Source: Aptenodytes patagonicus (taxonomy: Eukaryota; Chordata; Aves; Sphenisciformes; Spheniscidae). From it: a stretch of DNA of 64,000 bases. Within the stretch, counting starts at the first letter, position 1. Each line of letters starts with the position of its first letter. The translations under genes were made by a program, and so were the position numbers. The notes beneath the pieces are model-generated. The model saw only the letters and a list, made by a program, of their open reading frames with translations. It did no database searches and was not told where the DNA came from. Where the stretch lies: positions 7,013,501-7,077,500 of the forward strand of contig NC_134962.1 of NCBI RefSeq assembly GCF_965638725.1, read 5' to 3'. Shown piece by piece: positions 37,601 to 50,486 of this stretch.

Positions 37601-40600
37601 GTGTGCACTGCTTTCAGTTTGCCTAAGATAGCAAGCATGCAGGAGCAAAAACTGAAGTTATATTAATACATTGTGCTCGACCTAAAGGCTGAGCTCCCTG
37701 TACTGATCACCATTGCTTTCAACAAGGATTTTGTATCATCTGTGAAACTGCTGTACATCTGAAGATAACGCTTCGCTTTACCCCTGCATCTCTCTGTGGC
37801 TTTCACTTCCACATCACACCAACCAAGTGCTTTAACATTCAGAGTGGAGACGGCCAGGCTTGAGCCATGGCACCTCCAGCAGTTTCTGCCTGCGCCTGGC
37901 CCTGCACAACTGCTCACTGCATTACTGGGATAAGGGCACTCGGGGCCAAATCCCCAGCCGTTCCCAAACCACACTGGCATGCCACCTATAGAGCTGATTA
38001 CCCCGCAAGAATGGATCCCCAAGCACAACTGTATATTCAAGCTCTTTCACTGGAACAAGGGGTTTATTTCCAGTAGGAATGGGCACAACTCACTTAAGGG
38101 CCAGCCCAATGAACCAGAACTACCAAACTGCCTTATGCTCTGTCAGACTCCCATGGCATGGCTATAACTTCATTACTCCCACCAATTCCATCCAAACATG
38201 CCCTCCATCGAGCACCCCAGTCCCTGCCCAGCGCAGTAGCTCACCAGCAGCAGGCTAAGCCATATAGGTGCTAGTCCTACGCTAGTACAATTCTGCCATC
38301 TCCGTCTAATCAGTGTGCGCTTGGCCTGCACGCAGCTCCCCTGCTAACCCATGGCGGTGTCTCAGCTCCTGCTTTTGCCCGATGATCTTACTCGCTATGT
38401 CCAGTCACCCACCTGTAGTCTGTGATGAGCCGTGGCCATCGCCCGGGAGCTAGGTGGTTCAAATAGGACATGCCAGGGTTGCAAAACACACTACCAGGGA
38501 GATGTTCTTATCACAAGCAGTTTTTACAGCAATAGCCCTGAGAAATCCCATCAGAGAAGAAGAGATGACTCAGTCTCGTACAGACACTTTACACATCCAG
38601 ACATTCTTGCATATGAGAATCTACTGCATATAAAAAAAATGACCTCTGACTTTTTGTGCCTCTCCTCTACACTGTCATAAACAAGAATATCATTTCAAGA
38701 GATGCTGTCAACTTATATTTAGCCCAGTTCTCTCTTTTGTTTAAAAATAAAAGTCTTCTGTAAAGCATAAGATGAATAGAATTAAGAAAACAATTCCTTA
38801 AAACAAAACAAAAAATTGTGCTGTTGCCTGTCAAACCCTTACCCTGTAGCACTGAAAACTTGGAATTGTCCACAAACGAATATGAGACTGACGTGATATT
38901 TATTATCCAAGCTTAAAATAGTACAGAACAAACAGAATACAAATCATGGCAAGTAAAAATTAATTTTAAAAATTCAATTTAATAATCTAACAGTTTAGGG
39001 GCAATATGTGGTTTATATTGGCAGTGGCCTTTTAATTTTGCAAATCATATAATTAAGAAAACTTAATTAGTAAAAGCAGTGTTTGAAAATTAGAGCCGTG
39101 AAAATCTCTCAGAAAAAATTACAAGTATTGGCTTGAACTTTTTCTAAGCCTCAATTCTGCATCTGCATGCACTTCTATTAATATAAATAAAAGGCAGGAA
39201 TAAATAAATGGCAGAAGTATTCAGGAAATCGTGAAGTTAGAATATTCACAAAAATTGTAACTGCTTGCACAAGGGCCCAAGGCGCAGCGCAGCAATGAGA
39301 AGCGGCAGCACAGTGTGTCCTGCTTCTCCACGAAATTTCCCCATCACAGCCAGGTCAGCAATGAGAACGGACGATTCCTTGAGCGAGCACAGGCTTCCTC
39401 TATCCTCTCTTCCCACCATCCGTCTCAAAAAAACATGCAAACTACTCAGCCATGAAGAGAAACTAAATAAAATAAAGACAGCTGCCTGATTAATAAAAGT
39501 TGCATGCATGTCTATTTGGAGAGAGCCCTAACTTGTTTCATACGCCCAAAGGAGAACAACCAAAAAAACAAACAAAAAAAAAAGGCTCCTGGCAATTTTC
39601 AATCTTAGAAACCCAAGTTAGCTTCAGAACCGCATTTGAGTTAAAAAGCACCAACACACTATTATGTCTCCCTCTCAGGAGGGGCGCATGAGTTCTCACA
39701 AGCTGCAAGTCCTCAGAGCTAAGACATTTATCTCCAGCCCAGCCCAGCCAGCTTTTAGAAGTACGAAAACTATTAAACTCACATTTCCTTTCTCGGCCAG
39801 GTAGTCAGGAGAATCTCTACAACATGGAGACTCCAAAGACTTTGTGAATGCAAATGATACAGGCACTGAAATAATGACATCCACAGGCAATATTCACACT
39901 ACCCTTGCAGCTTTAAACAGAAGGGGGGAGAAAAAAAAATCATAATGCTGTTAAGTGCCAAAACATTCTCATCTATAAAATCCCAGGGAGACATTTCTCT
40001 GCCTCAGAAAACCAGAAGTCTGGTTCACTTACTACTGGGCCACTCTAATATTGCAGAAAAGTTACAGTTTGCAGCAAACCATCTTAAACAGATAGAGGGC
40101 TTGGCTACATTTAGTTACTTTTGCAATATTTGCTCAAGAGAGCTTTTATTGTTGCTGTTCTGCTTTGGGACACGTACTGTATTTTTCTAAAGAGGTGATT
40201 TATCATTGCCTTCAAAAAATAAAGAATCTTTGTTATTATTCTTAAATTGATCCGATTGCTTTGTTTCTGGTGGACAATTCAGTGATTTTCATTTGTTTTA
40301 TGGACAATTTCCAGTATGGGAATGAAGTCAGGAACCCAAAGCAGGTCCAAATTTTCCACAACAAGCCCCAGGACCTTCGAGTGTTTAAAGTCTCTCTTCT
40401 GCCCTTCAAGCTGTGTCCTACTTAATTTGCACAAAACAAGGACCCTCAAAACCCACATGTAATCCAGGGCTTCATCCTGCATCTATCCTTCCCCATCCAA
40501 GTTCTTTTCCTTCCAAAGGTGCAAGATAAAATCAGCAGCAACTACAATAAACTGTGGGTTTTTTAAAAAATAAAAATAAAGACATAATAGTGTTCTTGGA

Positions 40601-43600
40601 GCCCTGATTTTTGTTCTTCTCTTCTCAGAGGTCATTCCAAGTAAATATAACAGAGACAGACTTCTGCTGCTGTAAGTCATACCACCGGGTTATTAACTGT
40701 AGCAGAAATCAAGAGTGACTGCTAGGTACCATTAGATGTATTTACTGTACAAGTCACGTGGCATTCTGAGGTCTCTAACAGTAGTGGGATGTTTGTGTAT
40801 TGGTGGGTTAACCAGCACAGAGAAACCCTTCGTTTTGCCGCTCACTCAGCCCCCATGTCCCTTCGCAGCGCGGGTGCGTCAGGGCTTTCCCATAGATCTT
40901 AAAACCCGCCTGCATAAGGAGCTAACGGGCAGCAGTTATTCTCTATGTCAAACGTGCCTTTTCAACAAGCTCCTTTTTTTGACTTGTTATCTGAAGAGCG
41001 CGGTGGTGCTTGGCAGTTGACATCCGGCCTGAAATAATGACATATTAAAGGTTTTAATCTCCTGTAATTGGGAAAGGTTTCCAAAGAAAACAGAGGTGTA
41101 CAAATAGCACCTCCCCATCTTGAACGTGTATTACCCAAACAGATGTCACCAAGTTAATCCATGCGAGCCACTCCGTGCTGCAGTCAGAAAGCAGGGCAAA
41201 GTTGTCTGCTTCTCAGACAGACCCTGCTCTGTCGGTCTATGCAGACATCTGTGCTAAGAGCGTATCCTGTTCACTTCACCTTTTTCTCTTCCTACAAGCG
41301 CACCACATTTTACAAAGCAAACAAAACAAAAAAGACCTAGTAGTTTTTAGTCGTTGCACATATGCAAAATGCCCCAGTATTAGCTGAAGTCTGAACACTG
41401 GGTATGTGCACAAATCTAGTAAGAATTAATTGTGGATTTATTCTCTCAGCTGCAAAACTATCAGTATGCCAGGGAACACCAAAGAAAGGAGAAACAAAGA
41501 TCTGGTCCTTATTTGTACCTGTCAGAGGACTCAAGGAACGAGGCTGACCAACCAAGAAAATTAACGTTTGTTTCTGACGGGAATCTATGCAAAGGAACAA
41601 GGTTTTAATTTAGGGCTCTCTTCATCAGAACGATAACAGCTGTCATCTACTGTGTGAGTGCAGTAATTACTGAATCTCGTACATGGAAAATGAATACCTG
41701 ATGTTTCATTTACACAATAATATCTCAATCTGCAGTCCCAGAGACAGCCAGCGACATTCCCACAGAACGACTAACATGTACCCCACCTCTAAATTCCTGC
41801 AATTTTACAGCCAGCTCCCCCCAAAACCTCAATAGTTTTCATGTTCCTTCCAACAAAGAGCAAAAGAGTCTGTGATAACATTTATGGCCCTAAAGTTTCA
41901 AAATCCAGCCTGATTTATCCTATTCTTTCCCAGGCTACTTGAAATAAATCAAGTTTTATTGAGTAGCGTGAATATCCTGTCTCACCTACAATTTTAACCT
42001 ATTATTTTTAGTCTTATCTGCCACACACATGGAAGAGAGATTTTTGGTCCATTTGCCATTACAATACCAGCACAAGAAAATAAATAGGAAGCCACAGGCT
42101 CAGGATTCAGACATCTTTTTGTTTTGTTTTAAAGAGAAACATTTGTATATATTTATCAATCATATTGTAACTGACCTGAAAACAGAGCTTGGTTATAGAT
42201 CTAATTTTTCCGAAGCTGAGGAACTTTTTTTTTTTTTTAAATAAGCAGTCCTGATCAGCAATTCTGATTTCTTAATAGAAACGAAATTGGATTTGAAAGC
42301 TAAGCAGCCTGACGAAAGAATGCAACACTTTTGCTTACTAATAGAACAGTCTAGCTAGCATCATTATGGGAACAAAACTAATTTTAAAAAAAAAAAGTAT
42401 TTCCATCAAAACACATGTAATTGCACAGCAGAGATCAGTTTAAAAGTATATGTTTCCTGATCATTAAAACAAGGGAAGTAAAATTATGTGTTTTGCAGAA
42501 CTGCTTGTACCAGCCTGGGCTGTATTATGAGGCAGGGGGCCAAGCGCCAAGTGCTTCCAACCACTGAAAAGTACCAGTAATTCCTGTATAACCTCACACC
42601 TTGGAGAGCAAAATAGTTTTGGTGTATTGTGTTGTTTTTTCATCAATTGAAGAGGATGTGGAAAATAACTTTGGATTAGATAAATCACTTGGAAACCTAT
42701 TTCAATCAATCATTTCCCCCTTTCTAGCCATGCCCTGAAGATGTTTTGCCTACAACTGGTTTGCGTTCAAATGAGTAAGCATGTATCCCTTTTGCATACA
42801 CTACCATGCAGCAGCATGCTTCAATTTGACAAAAGGTGCCTACCGCTCCAAACTGCCTGCATGCAACTGCTTTCCTGCTTAAAACTACCATGTAGCAGTT
42901 TCTAATTTTAGAGTTTGATTAATTGTCAGCACAAAAGCAGGGAGGTGGGGTTCTAAATGATCTTGGTTTGATAAAATCTAATGAGTTTCGTGTTAGGCAG
43001 CAAATAAATATGAAGCGCCTAGTTTATCTAAACATTTTAAGGTATGTGCTTAAATCCTACCAATTCCAATGCCTTTTCAGCCAGCTCTTGACTGTCTTGA
43101 TTAACGTACAGCTTGGGTTTTCAGAGAAGCAAAGGAATTGGGCGTTCATATCCTTCAGAAATCAAATGAAGCCCGGATGTACAGAAAAAAGAGTTTGTAT
43201 GAAGAATAGCTGAAAGTCAGCCTAAATATAACAGAGATGGCCAGAAACAGGTTTTCTATTTGCAAAATAAAGCCAAGTTTGAGTGAGAGACGGACAATAT
43301 GATTCTTTTCTATATCAGCATAATTCAAGATTTTTTTTTTTTCTTCTCTCCTTCAGGACAGTATGTTCTGTTAAATGCTTTTTTTTTTCCACCAATAGGT
43401 GGTTTTCTGTAGAAGTTGGTGAAGAAATTCTTTGGCAATTCCCTGCCATATTTCATTTAAAGAAAAATGCTTCCACAGAAGAAAAGCTTGCGATCAGGGA
43501 CAGGAAAATTAAGCTGACAGGCTTGCTTAGAATAAGGGGTGATTTTTCAGTAACTGAAGTTACAACCTTTTAAAATTACTTATTCTAACTCATGGTGCAA

Positions 43601-43635
43601 GAGTGCTTACAGCAGTTTTTATTTTTTTTTAAAAA
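31626..43635. other. Intergenic DNA, no gene seen
   Basis: It contains the G-rich tract at 33258, a weak CTCF-like pair at 35884-35940 (CCACAAGAGGG on plus, AGCAGATGGCAGG on minus), and an AT-rich homeodomain-core-rich stretch at 38880-39230. An AP-2 consensus GCCCAAGGC is at 39275-39283. Confidence 0.7.
33258..33282 (+). repeat. G-rich tract with G-quadruplex potential
   Basis: GGGG, TAAA, GGGGGG, T, then G9 within 25 bases gives four or more G-runs of at least three. There is no gene beside it. Confidence 0.6.
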
Positions 43636-44240
43636 TACATATAATCATAAAAACAGAAGAACAGGGCTGGAAGGAATCTCAAGGAATCTTCCAGCTACTC
43701 CCTTTCTTATTCCAGCTGATGTTTGTCTAATTTTTTCCTCAGCCAAAACTCACAATCTATTACAAATATCTTCTTACTACTAAAAATGTTTTTCCAATGT
43801 CTAGTTGTATATTCAAGAAATCGCTTCTTGTGGGTGAATGGATACAGAGAACAAATTCTCTTCCTTCTTTCTGAAGGCTTGTAATGCCTTCCTGGCCTTG
43901 CCTGCAAGCAAAGCAACCCCAAGTTCAAGCTTTTTTGTAAACTCTTTTCCCCAAATTTCTTATCTTTTTTCCTTCCTCTCTAGACACTCTTCATCTGGTC
44001 CATATCTTTCCCAAAGCGCAGTGCCTAAATCTGGATATAGTCTTCCTACTAATGCTTTACCAGTACCAAGAAGAGTGGAAGATTATCTCTGCTCTTTTCT
44101 GCATGGTTTAGTCCATTTATAATGTTTAACTTTTTCTTTTGGTAACAGCATAACGTCAATTCATGCTCAGCAGGTGCAGGTACAGCCACCGCATCCCTTT
44201 TTCAAAACGCAGACACAGACAGGTTTTTCTGTCGGGATCC
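43636..44240 (-). mobile_element. Old CR1 LINE 3' fragment, minus strand
   Basis: The plus strand reads as the reverse complement of a CR1 3' end. First come decayed CATAGAAT-type terminal repeats (CATATAATCATAAAAACAG), then GGGCTGGAAGGAATCTCAAG. Further on are a TTTTTCCTCAGCCAAAACTC-like block, TCTTCCTTCTTTCTGAAGGC, CTCTAGACACTCTTCATCTGG near 43980, and a promoter-distal block CAATTCATGCTCAGCAGGTGC near 44156. These follow the usual order of an antisense CR1 tail as I know it. It is strongly diverged with no open reading frame. The left edge is firmer than the right edge. Confidence 0.72.
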
Positions 44241-46125
44241 TCTAAGAATAAGATTTGTACTTCAGAGAGCCTTGTCCCCAAAAATTGAGCTGAAAATCTG
44301 AATGGATGGTGAATGTCTTTATTAATAAACATAAAACTGTGCATCTGCACGTCGAAGATGATTTCCAAGTGTTCTGCAGAGATGCAATTAAGGAGGTTCA
44401 CTTGTTTTAAATATAGCACATAACTATTAACATTTTGTTCCTTATTACCCGGTAGTTGCTCACTTTGAGTAAAACACATGGTCAGAATGCTACTAAGTCA
44501 TCAGTCACTGCTCGTTGATTTAAGTCTGCATTTGGGTCTCAAACTTTAAAAAACAAACCAAAACCACAGTAATGCAAGTGGGATATGATCTTCTAGATTA
44601 ATTTTCAATGTTACAGACAATATCTTTGCTATTACAAAACAGTGATTTAAGCAACTAAACTAATTTTAGATCACCACTTATGTGCAAGTTTGCCTCTGAA
44701 AGCACACCTTAAATACTAGTCATCCTTCAATTTGGAGACTCAAAGAACTATTTCATCAGCAAATGGCTTTGTTAGGAGCACCACTGAGTAATTGCAGGGC
44801 CTTCGTAATGCTGTGCTGTGATACTTGTATGTTGTCACGCAATTTACTATCACACCTGGGTGATCCTCGAGATGGACATCTCAACTTTTGGCCTTTCTAC
44901 AACTATGAAGTTACATATATGTCATATATGACCATACAACTATGGTCAGCATCATCACTTATTTCTCATTCACTCGACATGCAAGATTAGGAAGACAGAT
45001 GGTAAAGAATGCAGAGTAAGCAGAAAAAATAAGCACGTTTGTCAGCTGCATGAGGAGTTATATACTCCACTTACTGACTATTTTGAAACCCACGGCAAAG
45101 GGTGTCCTGTATAGTGCTACATTGTCCATGCTATGCATCTCCAAAGCCTAGAGTTAAGTTTAAACAAGAAAAAATTGACTTAAGAGGTTACATAAGCAAA
45201 CATTAACAGCAAGTAGTAAGTGTTTTAAACAGAGTTACTTCTTCAGTTCTCCAAACCAGGAATTTTCATCAACGCAGATTCCTGAAGTTTAGAAAATGAC
45301 ACAGCCCTGCTTTGACACCTGTCCTCCCACACTACCAGTCACAGTACAGCACACAAGGGACATTCCCATGTCCTGTTGCCAAATCCACCACTGCCAACGT
45401 ATCTACAAGCAAAAAAATTTCAAAATAAAACACTGTGTATGACAGGTTGGTTCATTTGCTTAGGAAATGTCAATTTTCCCATTTGACACACGGTTGAGGA
45501 GTGATCCCACTTGCAAAGGGAAGGCAATTGCTCAACTGAGCATGCACTGTGGCAATTTTTGCATAATTAGCAGAATACATTTAGTCTTAACCTTCTTCTG
45601 ATTAATTCAGTCACACCTGTTTATGTGAAATCAATTAAGAGACCTTAATCTTCTTAGACAGTTTCCAGCACTCCATCCACAGGTTCAGGCCTGTTTCTTG
45701 TATTGCAAAGTTTAAATTATATTAAAAAAGAAACAATTATCCTATAAACATGAAAACCTAAATTATGCCGTAATAATTAAAACCAGTTATACTTTTAGTC
45801 TGCAGCATCTCGATGGCCAGGCACATAGCAAACAGTGCTGTCCACTTTGGCTCTGATGAGCGGAGGACCGAATAGAATAACCCCAAAGCAAGGTCAGCAT
45901 GAGCATGTCTACGTGCCCGCCCCGTGCAGGTGTGCGCCAGAACACACATTCCTGTGCCTGGATCTGCTGAAGACTTGTGGAGTGATGTAAGGGTAAAGTC
46001 TGGTAATGGGGTCATCCAAGGAAAGGGAGCCCAGACTGCCCCCCCACGAGCATCCACAAGAAGCTCGGGTTGGACATCCAGAGTTTGATGAGATAAATCC
46101 CACCATTAGTGGGGATGTGCAAACA

Positions 46126-46144
46126 GCACCGACATCTAGTGAAA
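46126..46144 (-). promoter_or_regulatory. CTCF-like motif, minus strand
   Basis: The minus strand reads TTCACTAGATGTCGGTGC against the CTCF core CCACYAGRKGGCRSY. It differs at the first C and at one G of the GGC triplet. This is a by-eye match without a score. Confidence 0.3.
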
Positions 46145-46457
46145 GAACAAAGTATATGAATCCCTACTCACCTGTGAAGTCAGAAGCTACCTGATTAGTT
46201 GAAGCTAAAAAAAGAATAGTGTTAGTAGTCTCCATTGGGCATAGTTTGTGGTTTATGGCATGAAGAGTCCTGGCAGTGTTTTATGCCAGAGGAGAATTTA
46301 AATCTCACATCTGTGTTTGTTTCTTGGATCTACTATGCTGGCAAGTGAGTCATCCTAAGAAACCTTAAATTACTTTTCATCATACATCAAACATTGTAAA
46401 AAGCATTGAATTAGTGTCCAGAAATAGTTCAAACTGAAGTAGAAGTATGGTCTTAGG

Positions 46458-46479
46458 ACACACACACATATATATATAT
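46458..46479 (+). repeat. (CA)n(TA)n microsatellite
   Basis: A short CA tract running into TA repeats, followed by ACATATATAA. Likely polymorphic. Confidence 0.8.
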
Positions 46480-46608
46480 GACATATATAATGTGCTTGGA
46501 ATACCTTGAAGATTTTGGAGCCAAATCCCTGTTTAACCTACAGAGCTGCACAAGACTGCATTGAGGTGAAACAAAATAATGAAAATTGATGGCTTTGACC
46601 GAGGAAAC

Positions 46609-46624
46609 CCTGCCATCTAGTATG
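46609..46624 (-). promoter_or_regulatory. CTCF-like motif, minus strand
   Basis: The minus strand reads ATACTAGATGGCAGGG. The ACTAGATGGCAG part is an exact core match, while the two leading C positions are A and T. Same orientation as the match 480 bp to the left. Confidence 0.35.
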
Positions 46625-48284
46625 TGTCATGTGTGAAAACTGACCCGCTCCACTAGGCCTCCTTGGAAGCTGAGATCCTGCTCAGTGTAAATAAGGAGTT
46701 TCTCTCGCGGTAGCATACATGCTATCTTTCAAGCCATGTTCTTTACACTGTTTTTAGAAGACAGCTGAAAGAAATGGGGAAGGGGGGGGAGAGAAACACC
46801 CTTTTTCCCCCTTCAACCTCTAGAAAGGGAAAATATCAAGTAGCAGCTAAAATCTGTTTGAGATCAACTTTTGATTTATAACCTTTGGGTTTCATTCTAA
46901 TTGTTAGGGAGACACATAATAACTGGCTTTAACATAATTTTCTTTGGACTATCTCCCCAAAGCCACAATTAATGTAAACACCAGTGTCTTGTTAGTAATT
47001 TCCTTTCATTGGTAAATGCTGAAATGCAATGATCCAACCACAAATCACAAAGCAAATAAGCTTGCAGTGCTGTTCAAGCTACATTGTTATCATGCAGTTT
47101 GTACACGAGAGAGTTGATAAGGGAGATGTTTTGTGAACAGGAGAAATCTTTGACTACTTGGAAGAGTTTCATTACATGAGAAAGCAGTAACTCTCATACC
47201 CTTCCAAGAAAGGGAGACAGCAGCTTCTAGAGGCGCTCACACATAAACCTGCTTGAAGGGGTAAAAGCAGTCAGGTGTCAGGCAGTCAGGAGAGACCTGG
47301 TGTCTGTTCACAAACCTGAAGGGATTTACTCTTGCTCATGCATTTTCAGTTTCTTTTGAGGGACCTCCGGTGATGGACAACATACACCCACAGCAGGAGA
47401 TGACTGCCAGCCTCTGTCTCTCTTCTATATGCTAGGAGATCGATGGTGGAGGAATAAGGACCCCCAGCATGCACAGGTCTCAGTCTTTCTAGTTTTGCTG
47501 TCGCTATGCATCTCGTGTTTTAACATTCACTTGCTGGTACGCAAAGATACAGGTATTTTAATGCCCTATTTTCACTTTATAACTGGATACCTGTTTAAAA
47601 ATACACATCTCCAGTCAAACAAACAGAAGACTGAACATCCAAATAACTGAAGTAGATTCCAGTCTCCCATCAGCCAAGATCCCTCTTTGCCAAATCACCT
47701 CTTCCCTGCCAAACACTCAGTCACAGACAGAAAGAGAGAGATGCTGCTAAAATATGCAAGAGTAGAAGATGCTTTCCAGGGAAAAAAAAAAATGAAAATC
47801 TTTGCCTGAAATACAATTGGCACACGCAGAGCAAAACAAGATCTGACTCCATGACCAGACTGCCATACTTGGTGTGGCAGGACCATTCACTGCAATATGC
47901 ACCAGGGACATGTTTCCAACACAGAGTCTTGCCTTCATACAACTGCAGCCAATATCACCCTGACCAAGTAGAAATCCTTGTTTTTAACTTAGTGTTTTAT
48001 AAAGGGAATAGTTCTATCCCCGTTCTTCCATGCTGCTCTATCAATTAGTCTCTCAAGAGTGGCTACAGAGCCATCACTCGCCAGCAGGGCAGAGCTGTCC
48101 TTCTCCCGACAGGGCCTCAGGATTCTGTTCCCAGGCAGGAAAAGCTGTCACTAATAGCTATGAGTAAGAAGATGGAGGGATAATGAAATTAATTCCTTTG
48201 CCTTTCTAAGCAACCTAAGTAACATCCTTCCATATCTACGCATCTTGCGGTTCAGAGTCTACCTCTCTTCAGGGTGAGCGTGCA

Positions 48285-48385
48285 AAATAGACATGATACC
48301 TTGTTTTCAGTGATAAAAAGGGTACATGCCAAGAGGAGAAATAATTTGCTTGTGGCCATGCAAGACATTTGAACATGAGGAAATG
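48285..48385 (-). mobile_element. Possible MIR-like remnant, minus strand
   Basis: CAAGAGGAGAAATAATTTGC and TTGTGGCCATGCAAGACATTTG resemble the antisense MIR blocks GGCACAGAGAGGTTAAGTAAC and TTGCCCAAGGTCACACAG. The match is loose. Confidence 0.35.
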
Positions 48386-50481
48386 AGGTGCACAGCTGTA
48401 TTGTAGGCTACGGTTTTCTGCCGAGTTACTTTCTGGACTCTCTAGCATTGATCTCTGCATGAGTTAACTTACTCTGCTGGGGGAAGGGAAATTTGCTGCC
48501 TATACCTCAAAGTGTAGAGCTAGGTTATTCTGCCAAATAAGCTAGTCACAACCAGCTGAGGTATCTCTGTGCTGCAGTACAGTCTGCAGCATAGACCTTC
48601 ACCACATCTTCTCAGGTCAGAGATTAGCACCTAATCCCTTTGCCATGTTTCCCTGTAGGAACTCCGCAGTACTAGGGTTTTGCTCATCTCTACAACCAAT
48701 GGTTTTGCAAGGCCCAAACTACTTTGCAAGGATTGCAAAACATGTTTGAACTTGCACATTTTCCCAGTCACAAAGGGTTGCTCAGCCCCTCCCCCAGTAC
48801 CACAGCACATTGGCACGAGGGCTGGAAAACAAGCCAAAAAAACCCCCACACCATCTTGGAAACCAATAGCGTCTCAAAAACTGATCAGATGCGTGTGGAT
48901 GCAAACACATAGAACATGAATTTATCATCCTTGTGTATTCTTACATTCCCTTTCCCCCTGTCATTTTTCCTCTAGGCTATTTCTATATTCTAACTCCGGC
49001 TCTAATTTCTACTCTGTTTGGGTTTTCATTATGCTCCTGGTGTAGGAGCCGCACATCCCTTTCCATCTTGTTCTTGCCACGTAGTTAGAAGTACCTATAG
49101 ATGATTTGCAAAGGCTTGCAACCTCGCTGCAGTACATTTCTCAACATTAAGCTCCTCCAGCTCCCTGTTGATCCAAATCACTCTGAATTTTATTACCCTC
49201 CTTTGTATTGCCTGACTCCCCGACCCTATAGTTTATGGTTAGTCCAATCCTCGCGTTTCCATCAGAAGACACTTCTCAGCTAACATTAGATTCAAGCTTT
49301 TAGAGCTGCTGATACAAGAAAAACCCCTGAAGGGTGGAACTGGGGATACTAACAGCACAGGAGCAATAAGCTTGTTCCCTAGCAAGGATGATCAAAATGA
49401 TGGATCTTGCCAAAAGTGTCAGTTGCCCAATTTTTGTTCTTACCAAAGCTATAGGGTTTCCTTCACACCCTTTAATTACTCAAACCTTACTTAAGGAACG
49501 TGGTTCAAACAAACAAACACAAAAAAAAAAGTTACAACAACGTAGCATGATCTTGACATACAAGATGTCAGAACCATTATAAACCCCTTTATTCCAGAAT
49601 GATGTCTTTTGTGCTTAGAGGCATGCTTGCTATTCATAGATCTACTGCTCAGCTGTTCCAGTTTTTAGTTCTGCATAAATGCCCACTCATTATGTCCAGA
49701 GGGTTTTGCCTGTAGCTTTGTGTTTGTAGCCTTGAGGCAAATGTCTTGATGGCTTAGGGAACTTGTAGCGAATGACCAAATAACATCGGATTTTCCACAG
49801 CAACGAAGCTATTATGGGACAGCATTTCTATGTAACAGCACCCTTCAGTGTGCAATCATTATAACTAAGGATTTAACCAGGCTCTGGGGACATAACAAAA
49901 TCACTTTGAAGCCAAAAATCCACAGTGAAATCTTAAGCATTAGATTTCTGAAATGCTTCTCAGAACTGCTTGAGTCAGGCAGCTTTGTCAGTTACAATAA
50001 AACCAAGCGAAGGGAAGGAGTTTTATGCACATCTTAAGAATGAATCCAAGTATTCAGACCTGTGCATGCAGAGCTGGGGGTGCAGTGTGCATTCGTTGCA
50101 CATGCAGTTTTTTGCACTTGCATATGGAGCCATCATAAGCACACACACAAGTCCTGGTTAAGGTTAATATTTTTAAGGGCAGAATTTTAGCAATAGCTAA
50201 AATTTCTAAGTACGTTGCTCACAATTTTGAGGAAAATCTGTAGTTAGGCTGTAGGAGATTACAACAAGCCTTTGTAATCCTCATAGCCCAGGGAATCCAG
50301 AGCCCGAAACCTGGCCCATTTCAGCTGCAATACTCCCCACTGACTGACTAAGGAATTGATCTGGCGGGTTCCTGCTGAGTTAGAGGTCTGTGCAGATCAG
50401 GTTTACAAAAGAGAAAGAAGGAAAGTTTGTGATAAAAAGAATCAAGGATATAGCATAAGCGCTGGGTGAAAACAGTGTTGT

Positions 50482-50486
50482 GCAAG
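50482..50486. repeat. Target-site duplication of LTR 3 (left copy)
   Basis: GCAAG, repeated exactly at 51171-51175 directly after the terminal CA. Confidence 0.85.

Larger units (their letters stand above)
44241..50481. other. Intergenic DNA with candidate regulatory stretches
   Basis: It holds motif-dense stretches at 45530-45660 and 46860-47110, the two minus-strand CTCF-like sites, and an inverted repeat TGACCAT/ATGGTCA at 44929-44948. No exon is recognised. Confidence 0.65.

Noticed and set aside
37663..38040. 125-codon minus-strand frame
   Set aside because: It has no recognisable domain, no splice sites in suitable places, and equally long frames on the other strand.
38450..38475. GGTTCAAATAGG as a tRNA or SINE B box
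   Set aside because: It deviates from GGTTCRANYC, and neither an A box nor a cloverleaf can be drawn around it.
48955..49230. Possible second CR1/L2-like fragment
   Set aside because: CAAATCACTCTGAATTTTATTACCC-type wording vaguely resembles an antisense CR1 block, but the surrounding order does not follow.
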